The translations under genes were made by a program, and so were the position numbers. The notes beneath the pieces are model-generated. The model was given only the letters and a program-made list of their open reading frames with translations. It was not told where the DNA came from and did not search any database. A stretch of 64,000 bases of DNA from Phaffia rhodozyma (taxonomy: Eukaryota > Basidiomycota > Tremellomycetes > Cystofilobasidiales > Mrakiaceae), in contig JACGZH010000008.1 of assembly GCA_014706385.1 (NCBI GenBank), forward strand, positions 868,001-932,000. The letters run 5' to 3'. Below are positions 11,094 to 24,000 of this stretch, piece after piece; position 1 is the first letter of the stretch, and every line of letters starts with the position of its first letter.

Positions 11094-14000
11094 ATGTCGA
11101 CTCCCATATTCAAAAAGCTCAAAAAGACTTCGCTCCGACCCACGTCGTCATCGTCAATCCGGGATACAATTTCTACCCCCGAAAACGACGTGTCACCTCT
11201 TTCACGATCGACAGAGTCCATCGCGAACGCGTCTGTCTCGTCGGATAGGCCGAACGGAAAGGATGGTCAAGAAGAGGATGACGGAGATTTTAGTCCGTCA
11301 GCAGCAATAGCAGCAGCAAAAGCCAGGACGAAGAAGGAAAAGAAGAAGAGACCGGTCGAACGGTTAAGCTTTGGAGGAGAGGAGGATGTATGTCTTTTCT
11401 TTTCTAGACTCTCATCCGTTAGGACTCAACTGGGATCGACTCTGATGGGTCCTCTAACTGTTTCTTGTTCTTTTCTTCGTTTCCATAAATGGTTCTACCT
11501 AGGAATCATCATCAACAACCTTCGTTCCCAAGAAATCGGCTCTCTCCCGCGCTCTCCAACTCCCTCGTCCACCTATATCCTCCGACTTGACTCTATCCCA
11601 GCAAACCCCTGCCTCAGCGATCCCTTCATCATATTCATCAAGCTATCTATCCGAGTTGAAAGCGTCGACCCCTACTAGACCTGGTCCGCTTCCACCGTCT
11701 GCAGGAGATCGAGATGGTGGCGAATATGACGCGATCACCCGCGCAAAATATAATATCACCGCAGACGAAGGTGGTGTGCCTATAATTCCGACGCAATCCG
11801 CTATCGACGCTGCGAAGAACAGACGGTCAAAGTTGCGATCAACCGGTGGGGACAACCAAGATCAAGACGGTTTCATCTCCATCAGAGAAGGGGGCAGAAA
11901 GGGAGCATTGGTCATCAGAGATGAGGAGGTTGACCTTGGAAGAACAGGGTTGATGAGAGAGGATGATGAGTTGGGAGACGGAGCGGACGGTACGTGAATC
12001 TTTCAGTTTCCATGACCTTTTTTCTTTGCTTTTTCTTTGTCAATCGAATCGCTCAGAAGAGGGTTATCCATAGATGTTGACAAGCTTTCACTCTCAATCT
12101 TTGACAGAATTTGCCGAGTTTACAGAAGCAAACGTTCGGATCCCCTTGGGCAAAGCTGCCAACAAAAAGGCAGCTCGATTGTTGAAAGGAGAGAAACAAC
12201 AACTTATCGAAGAAAGGTCAGTTCAACCTCGCGGACGTATTTAATTACCTGTTTTCCTACCTGAATTCGTATCTGATTCTCTTACCACCATCTGGCTCGA
12301 CTGGGATAATCGTATCAAGAGAGGAAGAGGACGAGGAAGAGAGTGACGGGGAGGGAATGGAATGGGAGGATGCACAGATCCGGCGGGCAAACTTGTGGGC
12401 AGAGTCTGAGGATCAACAGGATGCGTCCAAGACGCCCTACCGAGCAGCTCACAGTATGATAGTTTCATTTCCTTTCTTTCGTATTGTAAGATTACAGATC
12501 ATACCAAGCTCATCCTTCCGTTTTTTCCTTGGTTCTCTTACGTTCGCTCGTTGATCAAGTTCCCACACCTGTGCCCCTGCCTTCTCTATCAAACGCCTCA
12601 GCCAGGCTGTCAGAAGCTCTTTCTACATTGACAATGTCCCACGCGGAACACACTGCCCGTTTGGAAAGCGCGGCTGCAGAGTTGACAGCTTTGGATCACC
12701 AGGAGAACGATCTTCGGAGAGAGGTAGAACGAGTGGAGGAAAAGAGAGAGTGGGCAGAGGAGTTCAAAGGATGGGTGGAGGAGGTCGGGAAATTCTTAGA
12801 AGTCAAGGTTCGTCAAGCGCTGAGCTCCTTTTTTTTTTCTTCGCTCGCTTTGACAACGGCTGACATATTGATCTATTCAATTTTTGACTCATTCGCTTAA
12901 AAAGTATCCTGAGATGGAAAAGATCGAGAAGGAAAACATAGAACTTTTAACGGAACGTTACCGGATGATCTCACTTCGGCGACTTGAGGACGATTCCGAT
13001 GATCTGTGCCTCTGTCTTGGAACCCCTCTCGAGAATCTTTCTTCTCTCGGTCCCAAGCTGTCAGCATCAATCTCCTCGTCAACACCAAACACACTGGACT
13101 TGATTTCCCCACCGATGTCTGATATCCGAACTCAACGCCGGGAGACCCGTCAAGCTCGACTCGCGAGCTCGACGTCCGCGCCGTCATCACTCGAGACAAC
13201 CCCGTTCGTATCTTCATCCGATCAAGGATATTTGACCGACTCGACCCTCCCTCCATCCGAAGAATCTGACTATGCACTCGCTCGGGCCGGTCTAGATGAG
13301 AGGAGACGGCAGGTGTTGGGTGATGTAAGTGCTGTGGACCTGAGAGATCCAGAGCTCGGATTAGTGCGCAGATTTAAAATCTGGCGAGAAAGAGACGGAG
13401 GAGAGGAGTATCTGAAAGCTTGGGGTGGAGAAGCGTTAGTGACCGCCTGGGAGTTTTGGGCCAGGTTGGATTTATCCGGTTGGGATCCTTTGACTGTATG
13501 TTCAATATCTGTCATTCGAGATGTCCGAGAATTTTCGACTGAAAATCTTTTTTTTTTCCTCAACAACTGTATGTGATCAGTCCTCAGAAACACTCGATCA
13601 CTTCCCATTTTATACCTCTCTTCATCACTATTCTCGCCCGCCTATACCCCATGATGAAGACGATGACGACCTTATGGAGGATGAGAAACCTCCGTTGGGT
13701 CCCGAAGGGGATCTCGTGGCTTCCATCTTGAAAAACACTGTCTTACCTAGGCTGACCAAAGTGTTCGAGTCTGGAGGCGCGTTCGATCCGTATTCGGGCG
13801 TGCAGACTAGACGGGCGGTTGATTTGGTTGAGTTGTTGGAGGAGGGTGTTGGAAAAGATAGCGCTAGGTTCCAGGTGGGTGGCTTATCGTCGTCTCTACC
13901 ATCACAACATACCATTTATCTGACTCGGAAACATGACCCCTTTTTTTTGTGTTGTCAACAGACCTTCGTCAAAGCTCTTCTCACGTCGTTCAATAGCTTA

Positions 14001-14333
14001 TTGGAAACCTTGTCTTCCCTTACAATGGCTTGTAGACAAGGCTCGCCCCCTCCAGCATTCAACCCGTTATCTTTCTCCTCACGAACGCGTTTCCTGTCGC
14101 GCGTATTGAAAGTGATCAAGAACGCGCTCGCCTTTCACTCATACGAACCGAGCCAAGTCGGTAGGCTTGTAGAAGGATTAGTCGAGGTTGGCAGGATGGT
14201 AGCTGAGTTGGGATGGGAGGAGGAAGGCGGAGGTAGAGAATGGGGAGCGAAAGTAAGGAGTTTGGTGCCGGGTGGTTTGTTGAACATAGATTTGGAGAGG
14301 AGACTGGCAAGTGGACCGCCTCAGGGATGGTAG
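11094..14333 (+). CDS. GCFC/PAXBP1-like splicing factor
   Basis: A member of the GC-rich-sequence-factor family (PAXBP1, plant ILP1, yeast Ntr2 relatives), whose characterised members act in spliceosome disassembly. The start is ATG 11094; exon 1 ends at 11387 and exon 2 starts at 11503 in frame. The N-terminal half is charged and disordered, with the family-type element PIIPTQSAIDAAKNRRSKLR near 11780-11830 and an acidic block EEDEEESDGEGMEWEDAQIR. A coiled coil follows (ARLESAAAELTALDHQEND; LRREVERVEEKREWAEEF). The C-terminal GCFC domain includes YLKAWGGEALVTAWEFWARL, DLSGWDPL, SRVLKVIKNALAFHSYEPSQ and a Trp at the end (PPQGW). At least six introns. The name GC-binding factor is historical; a splicing role is more likely. 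Confidence 0.8.
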
Positions 14334-14523
14334 ATTTTCTTTTCCTGAGAATAAGGGAAGACTTTGATGAAGCATGGTTCTCTTTCTCTCTCTATCTCGT
14401 CTACCTTTCTAGCGTTGTATCGATGGGGTGTGTACGTGTTTGCTTGCGTGCATAACGGTGGTGTTTGATGAAAGTCGGAGAGAAAAAGAATCAACCCTTT
14501 CCATCCATCCTCCAGCATACACA

Positions 14524-15522
14524 ATGTCGGACAAACCGTATCTACCCTTCGACATCTGGCAACATGTCCTCCCACATCTGGCTGATTCACCATCGACACT
14601 TGTTTCACTATCTCTCGTGTGTACTTTTTTAGCTGAGCTGACGACCAGGTCGTTGTACACACATGTCCATCTGGCCAAGTCATCGATAGCGTACCAGTCG
14701 TTCTTCAGAACGTTCACTTCCCCGTTGTATGACCAGCCGAAAGAGCGAGAATCTCCTCTCAAGTTCACAAAAACCCTGACGTTGGGCGCATATGGAGAAG
14801 AAAGCATCTCAAAGTCGGCATCAACATCAATGTTGACATCCTTGACTACGACAACAAGAAGTTCAGCGAAGATCGAAGAGCTCAATCTTCCGCCATTGCC
14901 AAGATCGTTGTTTCCTCAGTTGGAGACCCTTGAGATTGGATGCACCCATTCGGATCAGATCGCATCCATTCTACCCATCCTGATCACATTGAATCCAGTT
15001 CATGTTCGGTTGTGTGCTTCCGCCCCTGAACCTCCGTTCTCATCAGGAGGCGAACAGGTGATGATGAAACCACAATCAATAAAGTTCTCATTCATACCAC
15101 ATTTCACGTGGGTGATGTACAACCGTCTAGAATCTGTCTTTATTTCAAAGTGTGATGTCCATCCCCCGTCGTCGTCAGACTACCCTCCATACTACGAGTT
15201 TCCATTTCCTTCGACATGCACAACTCTCCGATCAGTCGAATGGGATTTTAGGGGTGCGATAGGAAATCCTCCGTTGTTCAGAGGGTTCTTTAGAAATCAG
15301 ATCGGTTTATGGGATTGGAAGACACCGTTGCGAGTTAGCGTCTGGGTTGATGAAGAGAGTGAAGGGGAGGGGATGCTCAAAAGCAGTCTAGCATCTGTTC
15401 TTGGAGATCTGGTCTATGAAGGAGGCGAAGAATGTGAGAAAGAGTGGGTCGATTCGAAAGTAAGGATTGGGCTCTTCATCAACGGAGCCAAGTATGTTGG
15501 ATTTCATGAAGAGTCATCCTAG
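14524..15522 (+). CDS. F-box-like protein
   Basis: A single-exon gene of 332 codons, unusual in this intron-rich window. The first 45 residues resemble an F-box: YLPFDIWQHVLPHLADSPST followed by LVSLSLVCTFLAELTTRSLY, matching the pattern LPxxIWxxILxxL..L..LSLVC..l. F-box proteins bind Skp1 and present substrates to SCF ubiquitin ligases. The rest has alternating short hydrophobic strands (LETLEIGCTHSDQIASILPI) reminiscent of degenerate leucine-rich repeats, without a clear repeat register. The start at 14524 was chosen because the F-box begins at residue 5 and the upstream in-frame extension shows no family similarity. The substrate cannot be inferred. Confidence 0.72.
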   Translation: MSDKPYLPFDIWQHVLPHLADSPSTLVSLSLVCTFLAELTTRSLYTHVHLAKSSIAYQSFFRTFTSPLYDQPKERESPLKFTKTLTLGAYGEESISKSASTSMLTSLTTTTRSSAKIEELNLPPLPRSLFPQLETLEIGCTHSDQIASILPILITLNPVHVRLCASAPEPPFSSGGEQVMMKPQSIKFSFIPHFTWVMYNRLESVFISKCDVHPPSSSDYPPYYEFPFPSTCTTLRSVEWDFRGAIGNPPLFRGFFRNQIGLWDWKTPLRVSVWVDEESEGEGMLKSSLASVLGDLVYEGGEECEKEWVDSKVRIGLFINGAKYVGFHEESS

Positions 15523-15614
15523 ACGGAGAGGGAGAGGTATGTGAGAGAGCGATGATCTAGATGCATGTACAACATCTTCTATCAGACAAAGCTGTAGTTC
15601 TCTTGCCATCCTCC

Positions 15615-15806
15615 ATGTCGGCTCTAAGCTGGACACATGGAAGGACGAAGAAAGCAAAGAAATCGCGATCCGATGATGATGGTGATGATGACAACACATC
15701 AAATAAGATGGAGAAGAACATCGATTTGTTTCATCTCGACCATCAACAGCCAGATGGATCATCCATCGTCTCTCACCATTCCTCCCATCACCAAGCGTTA
15801 AGTTGA
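15615..15806 (+). other. Upstream ORF of 63 codons ahead of CDK8
   Basis: An ATG at 15615 opens a 63-codon frame that ends with TGA at 15804-15806, only 5 bases before the CDK8 start codon at 15812. It is rich in Lys, Asp, Ser and His. It may be an inhibitory upstream ORF if transcription begins further upstream, or a chance ORF in the leader. Transcript start sites are not visible in sequence. Confidence 0.35.
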
Positions 15807-15811
15807 TCCCG

Positions 15812-17833
15812 ATGGCTCGGGAACCATCTCAAACAGATCCCATGCGGGCTTACAGAGCCGAGATGAACTCTCGTCGAAAGCTCGTCCTCGATAGTTATCT
15901 AATCCTCGGTTTCATCTCCTCCGGAACATACGGCCGGGTATACAAAGCTCGACTCAAGCCGGCTTTCAACTCGTTCGACCCAACATGCCCAACCAGACCT
16001 GGAGATAGAATAGGCAAAGAAGGGGAGCTCTATGCTATCAAGAAATTCAAACCAGACAAGGAAGGAGAGGTTGTGACGTATACTGGAATCAGTCAGAGTG
16101 CCATCAGAGAAATCGCGGTATGGTCTTTGTTGCCTTGCGAGTGAAAGAGGATGTCATAGCACTCACCATGCTTCTTCCTTGTTCTCTTCAGATCAATCGA
16201 GAAGTAGACCATGAGAACGTCGTGGCACTTCGAGAAGTCATCCTCCAAGATAAAAGTATCTTCATGGTCTTTGGCTATGCTGAACATGACTTTCTTGTAA
16301 GACTTCTCTCCCTCTTCTCCTTGATGCTTTCCCGAAGCTCACTTGTTTCACCCATCAATCTGGAACAACATCTGATACCATCTTATGGTCTGAAGCAAAT
16401 CATCCATCACCACTCTCAAACGCTGCGTTTGCCAGTTCCTCCTCCTACACTCAAGTCTCTTCTACATCAACTCCTTCTCGGCACGCTTTACCTACATACC
16501 CATCATATCCTCCATCGAGACCTCAAACCGGCTAACATCCTGGTTACCAACCAGGGTGTAGTCAAGATTGGTGATCTCGGTTTAGCCAGGGTCAGCAGAG
16601 ACCCACTCCAGCCACTCTGGCAAGGTGACAAGGTCGTAGTTACGATTTGGTACAGAAGTCCAGAACTTCTTTTGGGCGGACGACATTATACTGGCGCTAT
16701 CGGTTAGTTTTATTATCATATAACTTTCTTTCTTATTTCTTCAACAAAGCCAAAACATTAGAAGAAAGCTCTGATCGTCGGCAGGGGGATTCTTGTTGGA
16801 TTCTATCCACTAGATATGTGGGCAGTGGGATGCATCTATGCAGAGCTTTTGTCGTTGCGCCCGATCTTTAAAGGTGAGGAAGCAAAAATCGACAGCAAAA
16901 AACAACTGCCATTTCAGAAGGATCAGATGAGTAAGATCCTAGAGGTCTTAGGGAGCATCGACAGTAAGTTTTGCTGAGGCGTCCCGGTTCTTCTGTGTGA
17001 TTTCTCTCTTCGTGGAAAGATTAGCTAACGGTGTGTTGGTATCTTGATAGAGGAGAAATGGCCAAATTTACATCACTATCCAGAAACACCACATCTAGCT
17101 CGAATGGAACGGTCCGTTTCTCGTTTTTCAATGTCTCTGCCTGATTATTCTACCTATTCTCACTTGCCGTTACGCTCATCAACAGATATCACCCTGGACT
17201 AGCGCATTGGTACAAGACCAAATCTGGCCCATCCTTTTCACCCAAAGGATTTGACCTCCTCTCTTCGATGTTTGAGTTCGACCCAGAACGAAGAATAACT
17301 GCTAGGGAAGCACTCAAACATTCTTGGTTCTTAGACGACGGAGGCGTTAGCTCGAAGTACGTCTTTCCACCTGTTTCGTCTCGTCTGTTCGTTTTCCATC
17401 GACATTAATTCCCATTCCATCGTCTCGCTTATACGGAAAACACAGCGCGTTTGCTTCGTCTAACTTGGTCTATCCAGATCGTAGAGTGACACACGACAAC
17501 GAATTATCCTCTCAGCCCCTTCCTCCTTCACAAGCCCAGGGTCAAACATCGAACACAACAACAGCAAACAACCAAAACCGATCTATCCATCTTGCAGGTG
17601 ACCCGTCGAGAATACATAATTCATCAATCCCTCCACCTGCACCGCCTAGTGTGATCCCGATGCCTGTGTACCCAGCAAGCTCTAGACCAGGTAGTGGGAT
17701 GAGACCAGGGGTGGGAAGCGTAGGGCCTGGTGGAATCGGAAGTGCGGCTGGACCGGGAAGCGCAGGGAACAGTGCTGGCAGAATGGTTGGTAAAGCGGTA
17801 GATGGCAGTCGGAAAAAAAGTCGGATCATATAA
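15812..17833 (+). CDS. SSN3: Mediator cyclin-dependent kinase CDK8/SSN3
   Basis: The kinase of the Mediator CDK module (with cyclin C, Med12 and Med13), which phosphorylates transcription factors and the polymerase II tail. The start is ATG 15812. The glycine loop is [12 protein letters not shown]; the catalytic Lys lies in [12 protein letters not shown]; the PSTAIRE-equivalent helix is SQSAIREIA, the form typical of CDK8. The catalytic loop [11 protein letters not shown], the metal motif (DLGLAR in place of DFG, normal for this family) and [13 protein letters not shown] follow. The activation loop lacks the phosphorylatable Thr of cell-cycle CDKs. [19 protein letters not shown] continues the C lobe, then [17 protein letters not shown]. 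The C-terminal tail (about 17465-17833) is Pro/Gly/Ser-rich and ends KKSRII. At least six short introns. Confidence 0.94.
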
Positions 17834-18007
17834 TTCTTCTTTCCAATGATCCGACCAGTGTCGCACGTTTCGTAGATTTAGTTTCTCGCAGATAATGTAT
17901 ATTCAATTCGAGAAATAAAAACATCAACTTCCTTTCAAAAGATCTTCAAGCAGATATCAATAGATATAATGGAGAGCAGAAACCCAACATATATCTCATC
18001 AATAGAT

Positions 18008-21000
18008 TCATTCGTTCCTCGACAGACAACTTCGCAGTCCAGCAAGATACGTTTCAGATATAGCTGAAAAGTAATAGGAATGTTGAGCGTTATGAGGAGA
18101 GACAAGATTATGAGCAATTTCGTGCGCGAGTGTAAAGTACCTATGGTATATGAACATCGATTTGCATTTTTCAGTCAAGTCACAGTCAAAGCCTCAAAAA
18201 GACGAGTTGATACGGACCAAGATGTCAGGGCCTCATCGAGCTTTCCGTTTCGAACGAGATCAGCGTGCCAGGCGAGATAGTATCGCAAGTTCATAAACAC
18301 TTATCGTTTACAAGACCATAACAAAGATCGAATCAGACCAATAAGAAAACTTTAAGCATCGTCATGCTCATTCCATATTGAATCAGGAGAAGATTGATAG
18401 CTTACAAGAACCGCTTCGATTAAAGGCAATAAGAGGTCCAGATACGTCATGGAAAATGTGCTGAGAAGAACCATCAATCGACCCCATTGACGACAAACGT
18501 TAGCTCGGTAAGAGAACACATCGAGATTGAAAAAAGTATAAGAAGACTCACCAAAGACAAGGAGCTCATTTTGAAAACGTCTGAAAGTGGTAAAAGGACT
18601 CTTCCAGCGAACAATTCGATATCAACCTGGTGTCTCGCAAGAAGACCCTTTGGATTCTCCTCGCTCTTGTCGGCATAGAACTGAAGCTTAGACTTGTCAT
18701 CGTTTCCGACAAAGACAAGGTTTGTGTTCACGCCGGTCGTATCACAGAAATCTTTGGTCTCTTGAACAGGGACAGTCTGCTGTTTAGAAATAAGAGTGGA
18801 TGATCGGTTTCCTCGGGAGGCGTTGACAGCCTTCTCGACATTGGACCTACAGAGCCGAGTGTCAAAGAGATGTAGGATATGAATTGCAGAATCAGCAACA
18901 AATCAAACACCATGAATGCAAAAATGACAAACCGGATATCTTTTGTCGGTGTCACGATACTTGTCCGAGGTTCTGTTTGACCGATTTGCCTATGAACGGC
19001 GGGTATTGGAGTCGATACAGTTTCTTTGACCGAGGGCTTCTTCAGTCCGCTTTTGAAAGAACTGAAGAAGCCTTTGGGGCCAGAAGTCGAAGGAGATCGG
19101 GTGAGACCAGAAGAAGAAGATGGAGATTTCGATAACGAAGACTCGCTAGATGGGGATTGAACTTTAGAATGGGAATTTGTAGCTCGTTTAGGGTAAGATT
19201 TTTCCAAAAGCTCGTTTGTGGCATTGACAAGATGGTTCTCGGTCTGAGCGCGTAGCCTACGCTGAATTTCTAAGGGATCACAGTCAGGGAATAACTTCAA
19301 AGTAAAACGATGTCGCGTGAGATACAAACCACCTTTAACTAGAATCATAATGGATTGATGATAGATACCTCTTCTAATTCTACACCCATTGCTTTGAACT
19401 TTTGCTCCTCTTGAAGACGTAATTTCTCAGCCGACTCTTGAGCTAATCTCTCAATCTTCTTTTGTTTGAGAACCCGATCCGTCGCAAACCCTCTTCTGCG
19501 CTGTACATCCTCAAATCGATATAATCAGCCACATCAAAAAACAACATTGATGAAATACGTCGATGCATGAAAACGGCCTATACGTACCAAAGCCGATAAA
19601 GGTGTTGAAAGGATTGTCGAGAGTAGCAAGGCGTCCGTGGAGCGAGACTGAACAGGAAGGTGCTTGATGAGAGCCGACGCAACCTCGTATAGCTCAAGAT
19701 CTATACTTGAGGACACAGCCAACCGAATCTTACCCCCTCTATCCTCGGAAGCAGCAGCAGACACAGGCTCGATACTAGTCTTGACAATTGTGCCTATACG
19801 CAAAGTTCGTTTCAACTCTAATTTGTGTACTTCATAAACCTCTATGGAATTTCGAAGTGTCTCCGTCGTGATCGGATGCTGTTTCTCATGAAGGTAGATG
19901 GGAAGCCGTTCGAGAATAAGATGGTTCGTTTGATAGGCGAGTTTGGATTGAGAGTTGACAGCTCCAGTAGCACTGTAGTCCTCTACAAATAAACGGAATG
20001 GAATCAGTATGATGACAACGAAAGCTTATACCAGCCATATGCGATATGCCTGATGTTGAGCTTACCTTTTACCTGTCTGCTTAGCTTCATAGAGCCAAGT
20101 TTCAAATAGAATCTAACATCACCAACTTAGTGATCTTCTGATCCAATCCCTTCATATGCAGAGATACACTTACTCTTCGAGAGCGGGCTCTTCAGGAGCT
20201 GCCAATATAGATTCTTGGAAAATCAAGTGGATCACTGGATCATCGAGGATCATAATCTCTCGGGGGTACGCTAACGTCCAAATGTTTTCTGAAGAAACAA
20301 GATAGCCAATCGGGGCAACAAGTTAGTAGATCAGACTATACTCGGACGCATGCGCAGGTTGAGGGTCGAAACAGCATACCGTATTCCTCGTCATCTTCAG
20401 CCTTTGAAGCAAGTTTGACACGCTTGAAACCGAGAAGTACTTGATTTTCTCCCATCGATCGCAAAACACTATTGGGGAGATTAGATATACTTAAATTCCT
20501 CAAAACGTCGAGGTACCTATGAATAGATTCAAACAAATCGATGAGAGCTGTGTTTGTATGCAGAACGTTTCCTGGACTTACAATTCAGGAGTGCCAGCCA
20601 GGTCTAATACAACGCGGGGGCTGAAAATGGACGATACAGCCGTCGTTAACATAACGAGAAGAAGGCTAAGCAGTTAGATTGTCTTACTCTTTGATAACCA
20701 TCTTGGCGACTTCTGTAGGACTTGGTTCAGCTTGTACCCCGATAGCTCGTAGAAATGTGTTTCCTTTAGCGCCAAAGTCAACGTAGACAAATCTAAAGAA
20801 AATACCAGGTTGAAGGTCAGTGATATGAACGAGTAGTAGCGATGCCATGCCTTACGCACAGAGCTTTGTACATTGATGAGCTGCTCGCGTCATGATTGAC
20901 GAAGTAGACTTCACTGTTTTCATAAATGAGAGAACGACAATGAGACGGAGAGATCCGAGACTACCAAATAGACTGACAAAGGAGATTCATACTTTGAACG

Positions 21001-24000
21001 ATGAAGCTTAATGCTTCCGGTCTTATGAGCAGGGATGAACGGCACCGTGTTGAGCCTCTTTAACGACACATGATCAAACGTGGACAGTCTTGAGGCCAGA
21101 TACTGCAAATAACACAATAGTTGTCTAATAAGCTTCACACATGGTCAAATTAATCACTCAGATACACATACTTCAAATATCTCTTGAGCATGAGTAACAT
21201 TCTGAGGAGCTTTGCTGATGAGTGCATCAACCAGCGCAGAGGCTATGGTTTGTCGTTGAAGTCAGAAACAGATGGATTGGAGAAGAGAGCGGTAGTAGGG
21301 AAATATAGAGTCGTATCAGTAAATCGATGCACCATAGTATATCGTGGTGCAAGACACGAACCTTTAGGATCCATGTCAACTAAGAGCGGAAGGACTGGTA
21401 CCTCTCGGATGGAGCTTGCTACAACTGAAAAGCCTAGAAGTTTGGCATCCAGATTTCGGTAGACGTCCAAGGGAGAGCCTAGAAATGCAGATCCATCCTG
21501 CTTGATACAAGGAATGAATGCGAGTTTCCGGTTTTCAGATGCGGGATCTAGCAAATCGAAGTTGAGAAAAATGTAAACAGTCAAATATTTCATTATAATG
21601 TGTCAGATATATGCTTGAAATACAGAGACTTCGAGAAAAGAACTCACAAGTTTGCGCATAGTACTTCGTAAAGTTCTCAAATAGAAACTCAAGAGCTACA
21701 GTTCGAACGGAATTAACAGAACCAGCGGCTAGAGGCAAAAGAGTGTCGATGGATGGGTACCTCATCAATCCAAGAGAGAATAAAAATTTGGCTAGTTTGT
21801 GATCACAAAAATCGACACTGTGAGCTCTAATTCCAGATTGCTTCTAGCAGAAGTGTGGAAGACGCTCACCCTCATCTGAATTCGATCTCCACTTAGCTTT
21901 CCAATCTAAGATAGGAAGGCCGAGCTTCCGAAGCGAATCTGATGGTTCGTATATCTGTCTAGGTAAGAATCTCGAGGTAGAACCTTCGACGGGAAATGCA
22001 GCCGTATTTTTCAACCGGTTGATCTCAGCTGGGCGGAGATTTTCTTGGACAGAGACCAGGTATTTCGTCACTGTTGGAGATTCTCTTGAAATGATATCAG
22101 TGCATCTCCTAGAGATAGCTTGATCAAGTTTGGTCACTGACAGTCCATCACACTCCATCCACCTGCGCCTAGAAGCCTGCTGAAGACCAACTGAAGTTCA
22201 ACATGTTTTCGAACCCCCAAAGCCATCAATAGCTTTTCCATGTTTCCCTTTAACGAAGATCCTTTCGGGAAAGCAATAATTCTTTTAAGCCGGTTCCGAA
22301 ACCCATTTAGTTTCTGCGTTTCGTTGTGGCGAAGGAGTATACAGGAAAGGCTTACGGGAGATCCGGGAAGAGGCTGACATTTGGAAAGTAAGCCTCTCCA
22401 GGAGAAACCTGTTCTTCCAACGAAAGATGTAAAGATACATCATGGAGTGATCATCAACTTTGTATGTGAAGTAGAATAGTGAAGTCGACTGTGCAGTGGG
22501 AAACAGGAACTTACCATCCCAGATTTAGAAGGTATGATCTTCTTTCCTGACAATAGTCCAAATATTTTTGCCTGAGTCTGCGCGTTTGCACTTGTCCAAG
22601 CTCTGGCGACAATTCCCAGAACCCTCTCCGCGAAAGTAGCTGAGACTTCCATATCCAACTCTGGATCATCTTTTGCCCGTTCTAAAAGGTTTTCTAACCA
22701 GACCGGGAGAGAAATCTCCTGTAAGCCAAGAGCGAAGGGAATACGCTGTATATCAAGTTGTTTTGAAATAGCTGGGGGAAGCATATCCAATGGGAAGGGG
22801 AGATCGGATGGAATGACCGAGCGAGGTTGATGAAACGTCCGCATGGAAGATAATTGAGCTATCTCTGGCTCTCCTGTCTTCTTCGATTCAACGTTTTGAT
22901 GGGGCCGAATGGTGAATATAGCGTAATCGAGAATTTTGGACCTGAGCGACTTGTCATATTCCGGGGCTTGACTAAGTTCGATCCACCATTTGAGGCAATC
23001 CACCATTTCTTCTTCTGTCAACAATCTACTCTTTAACTCGCCTGCGATATCGTCTAACGACATATCTTTAAGCATTCCTCTCGTTTTCAAACGAGTCACC
23101 ATTGATGAAGCACCGTCCAGGACTGGTGACGGTACAACAGGAACCTTGCGGATGAAATTTGTAGTGGCAGCATGAGGCATCCTGACCTCAAGCATTGCAT
23201 CAGCAACGCCTTGCGTAGATATTATGTGGAAAGGTCTCGACCTGCCAGAGCATGCAAAGAACGCGGCCTCCATATGACGAGACACGACGCCCGATGGTGT
23301 CGAGGAGAGGAAAGTGAAAAAACGTAATGCATGAAGTGCTCGGGAGGTGAGGACTTCTTGGAATTGAGGGGATGGAGAGTCAGTCAGAGATGGGCCCTTC
23401 CATAACGAGCGGATCTCGGAAAGCTCTGTTTCGTAGACTGCACGGCACAGAAATCCTATCATTGCCCAAAATGATACATCAGCTATGTAATCGATCCTCG
23501 AGATGAATCAGGATCCTTAACACATATATGAACAGTACCTGCAACGTATAACAGCTGTACGAGCCGATCAAGAGACAAAAACGCCATAAGTTCGTTTCAA
23601 ATATTATAATATATTGCGCATTGAGATAGATGTTGACTAAAGACATACCTCCTTGTTCCATTGGCTGACATATCGATCTACCAAGTCGATGCTTTCTCTT
23701 TCTACAGTGGGTATGAATCTACCAGCTGATGATGTCTCCATGGTGAGTGTTATCAGCAGTGAAGGCTTCATATGTATGAACATATATTTGACCTACATAT
23801 ATGACCCCCAATTCCTGTCGTCTGTCCTGTGGCGTGTCCAATGAAAATCTTTGCGAGTCCTTGTCTGGTGTTATCAAGAAATGCAAGTTGTTAAACAGTA
23901 ACTTCCAAGTTTGATAAGTGAAACGAGCAAGAATGGTCGATGAGAACAAACATACCCTTCTAAATCCGCTCGGAGCCCTCTGAAGATGCTGTTTTCCCCC

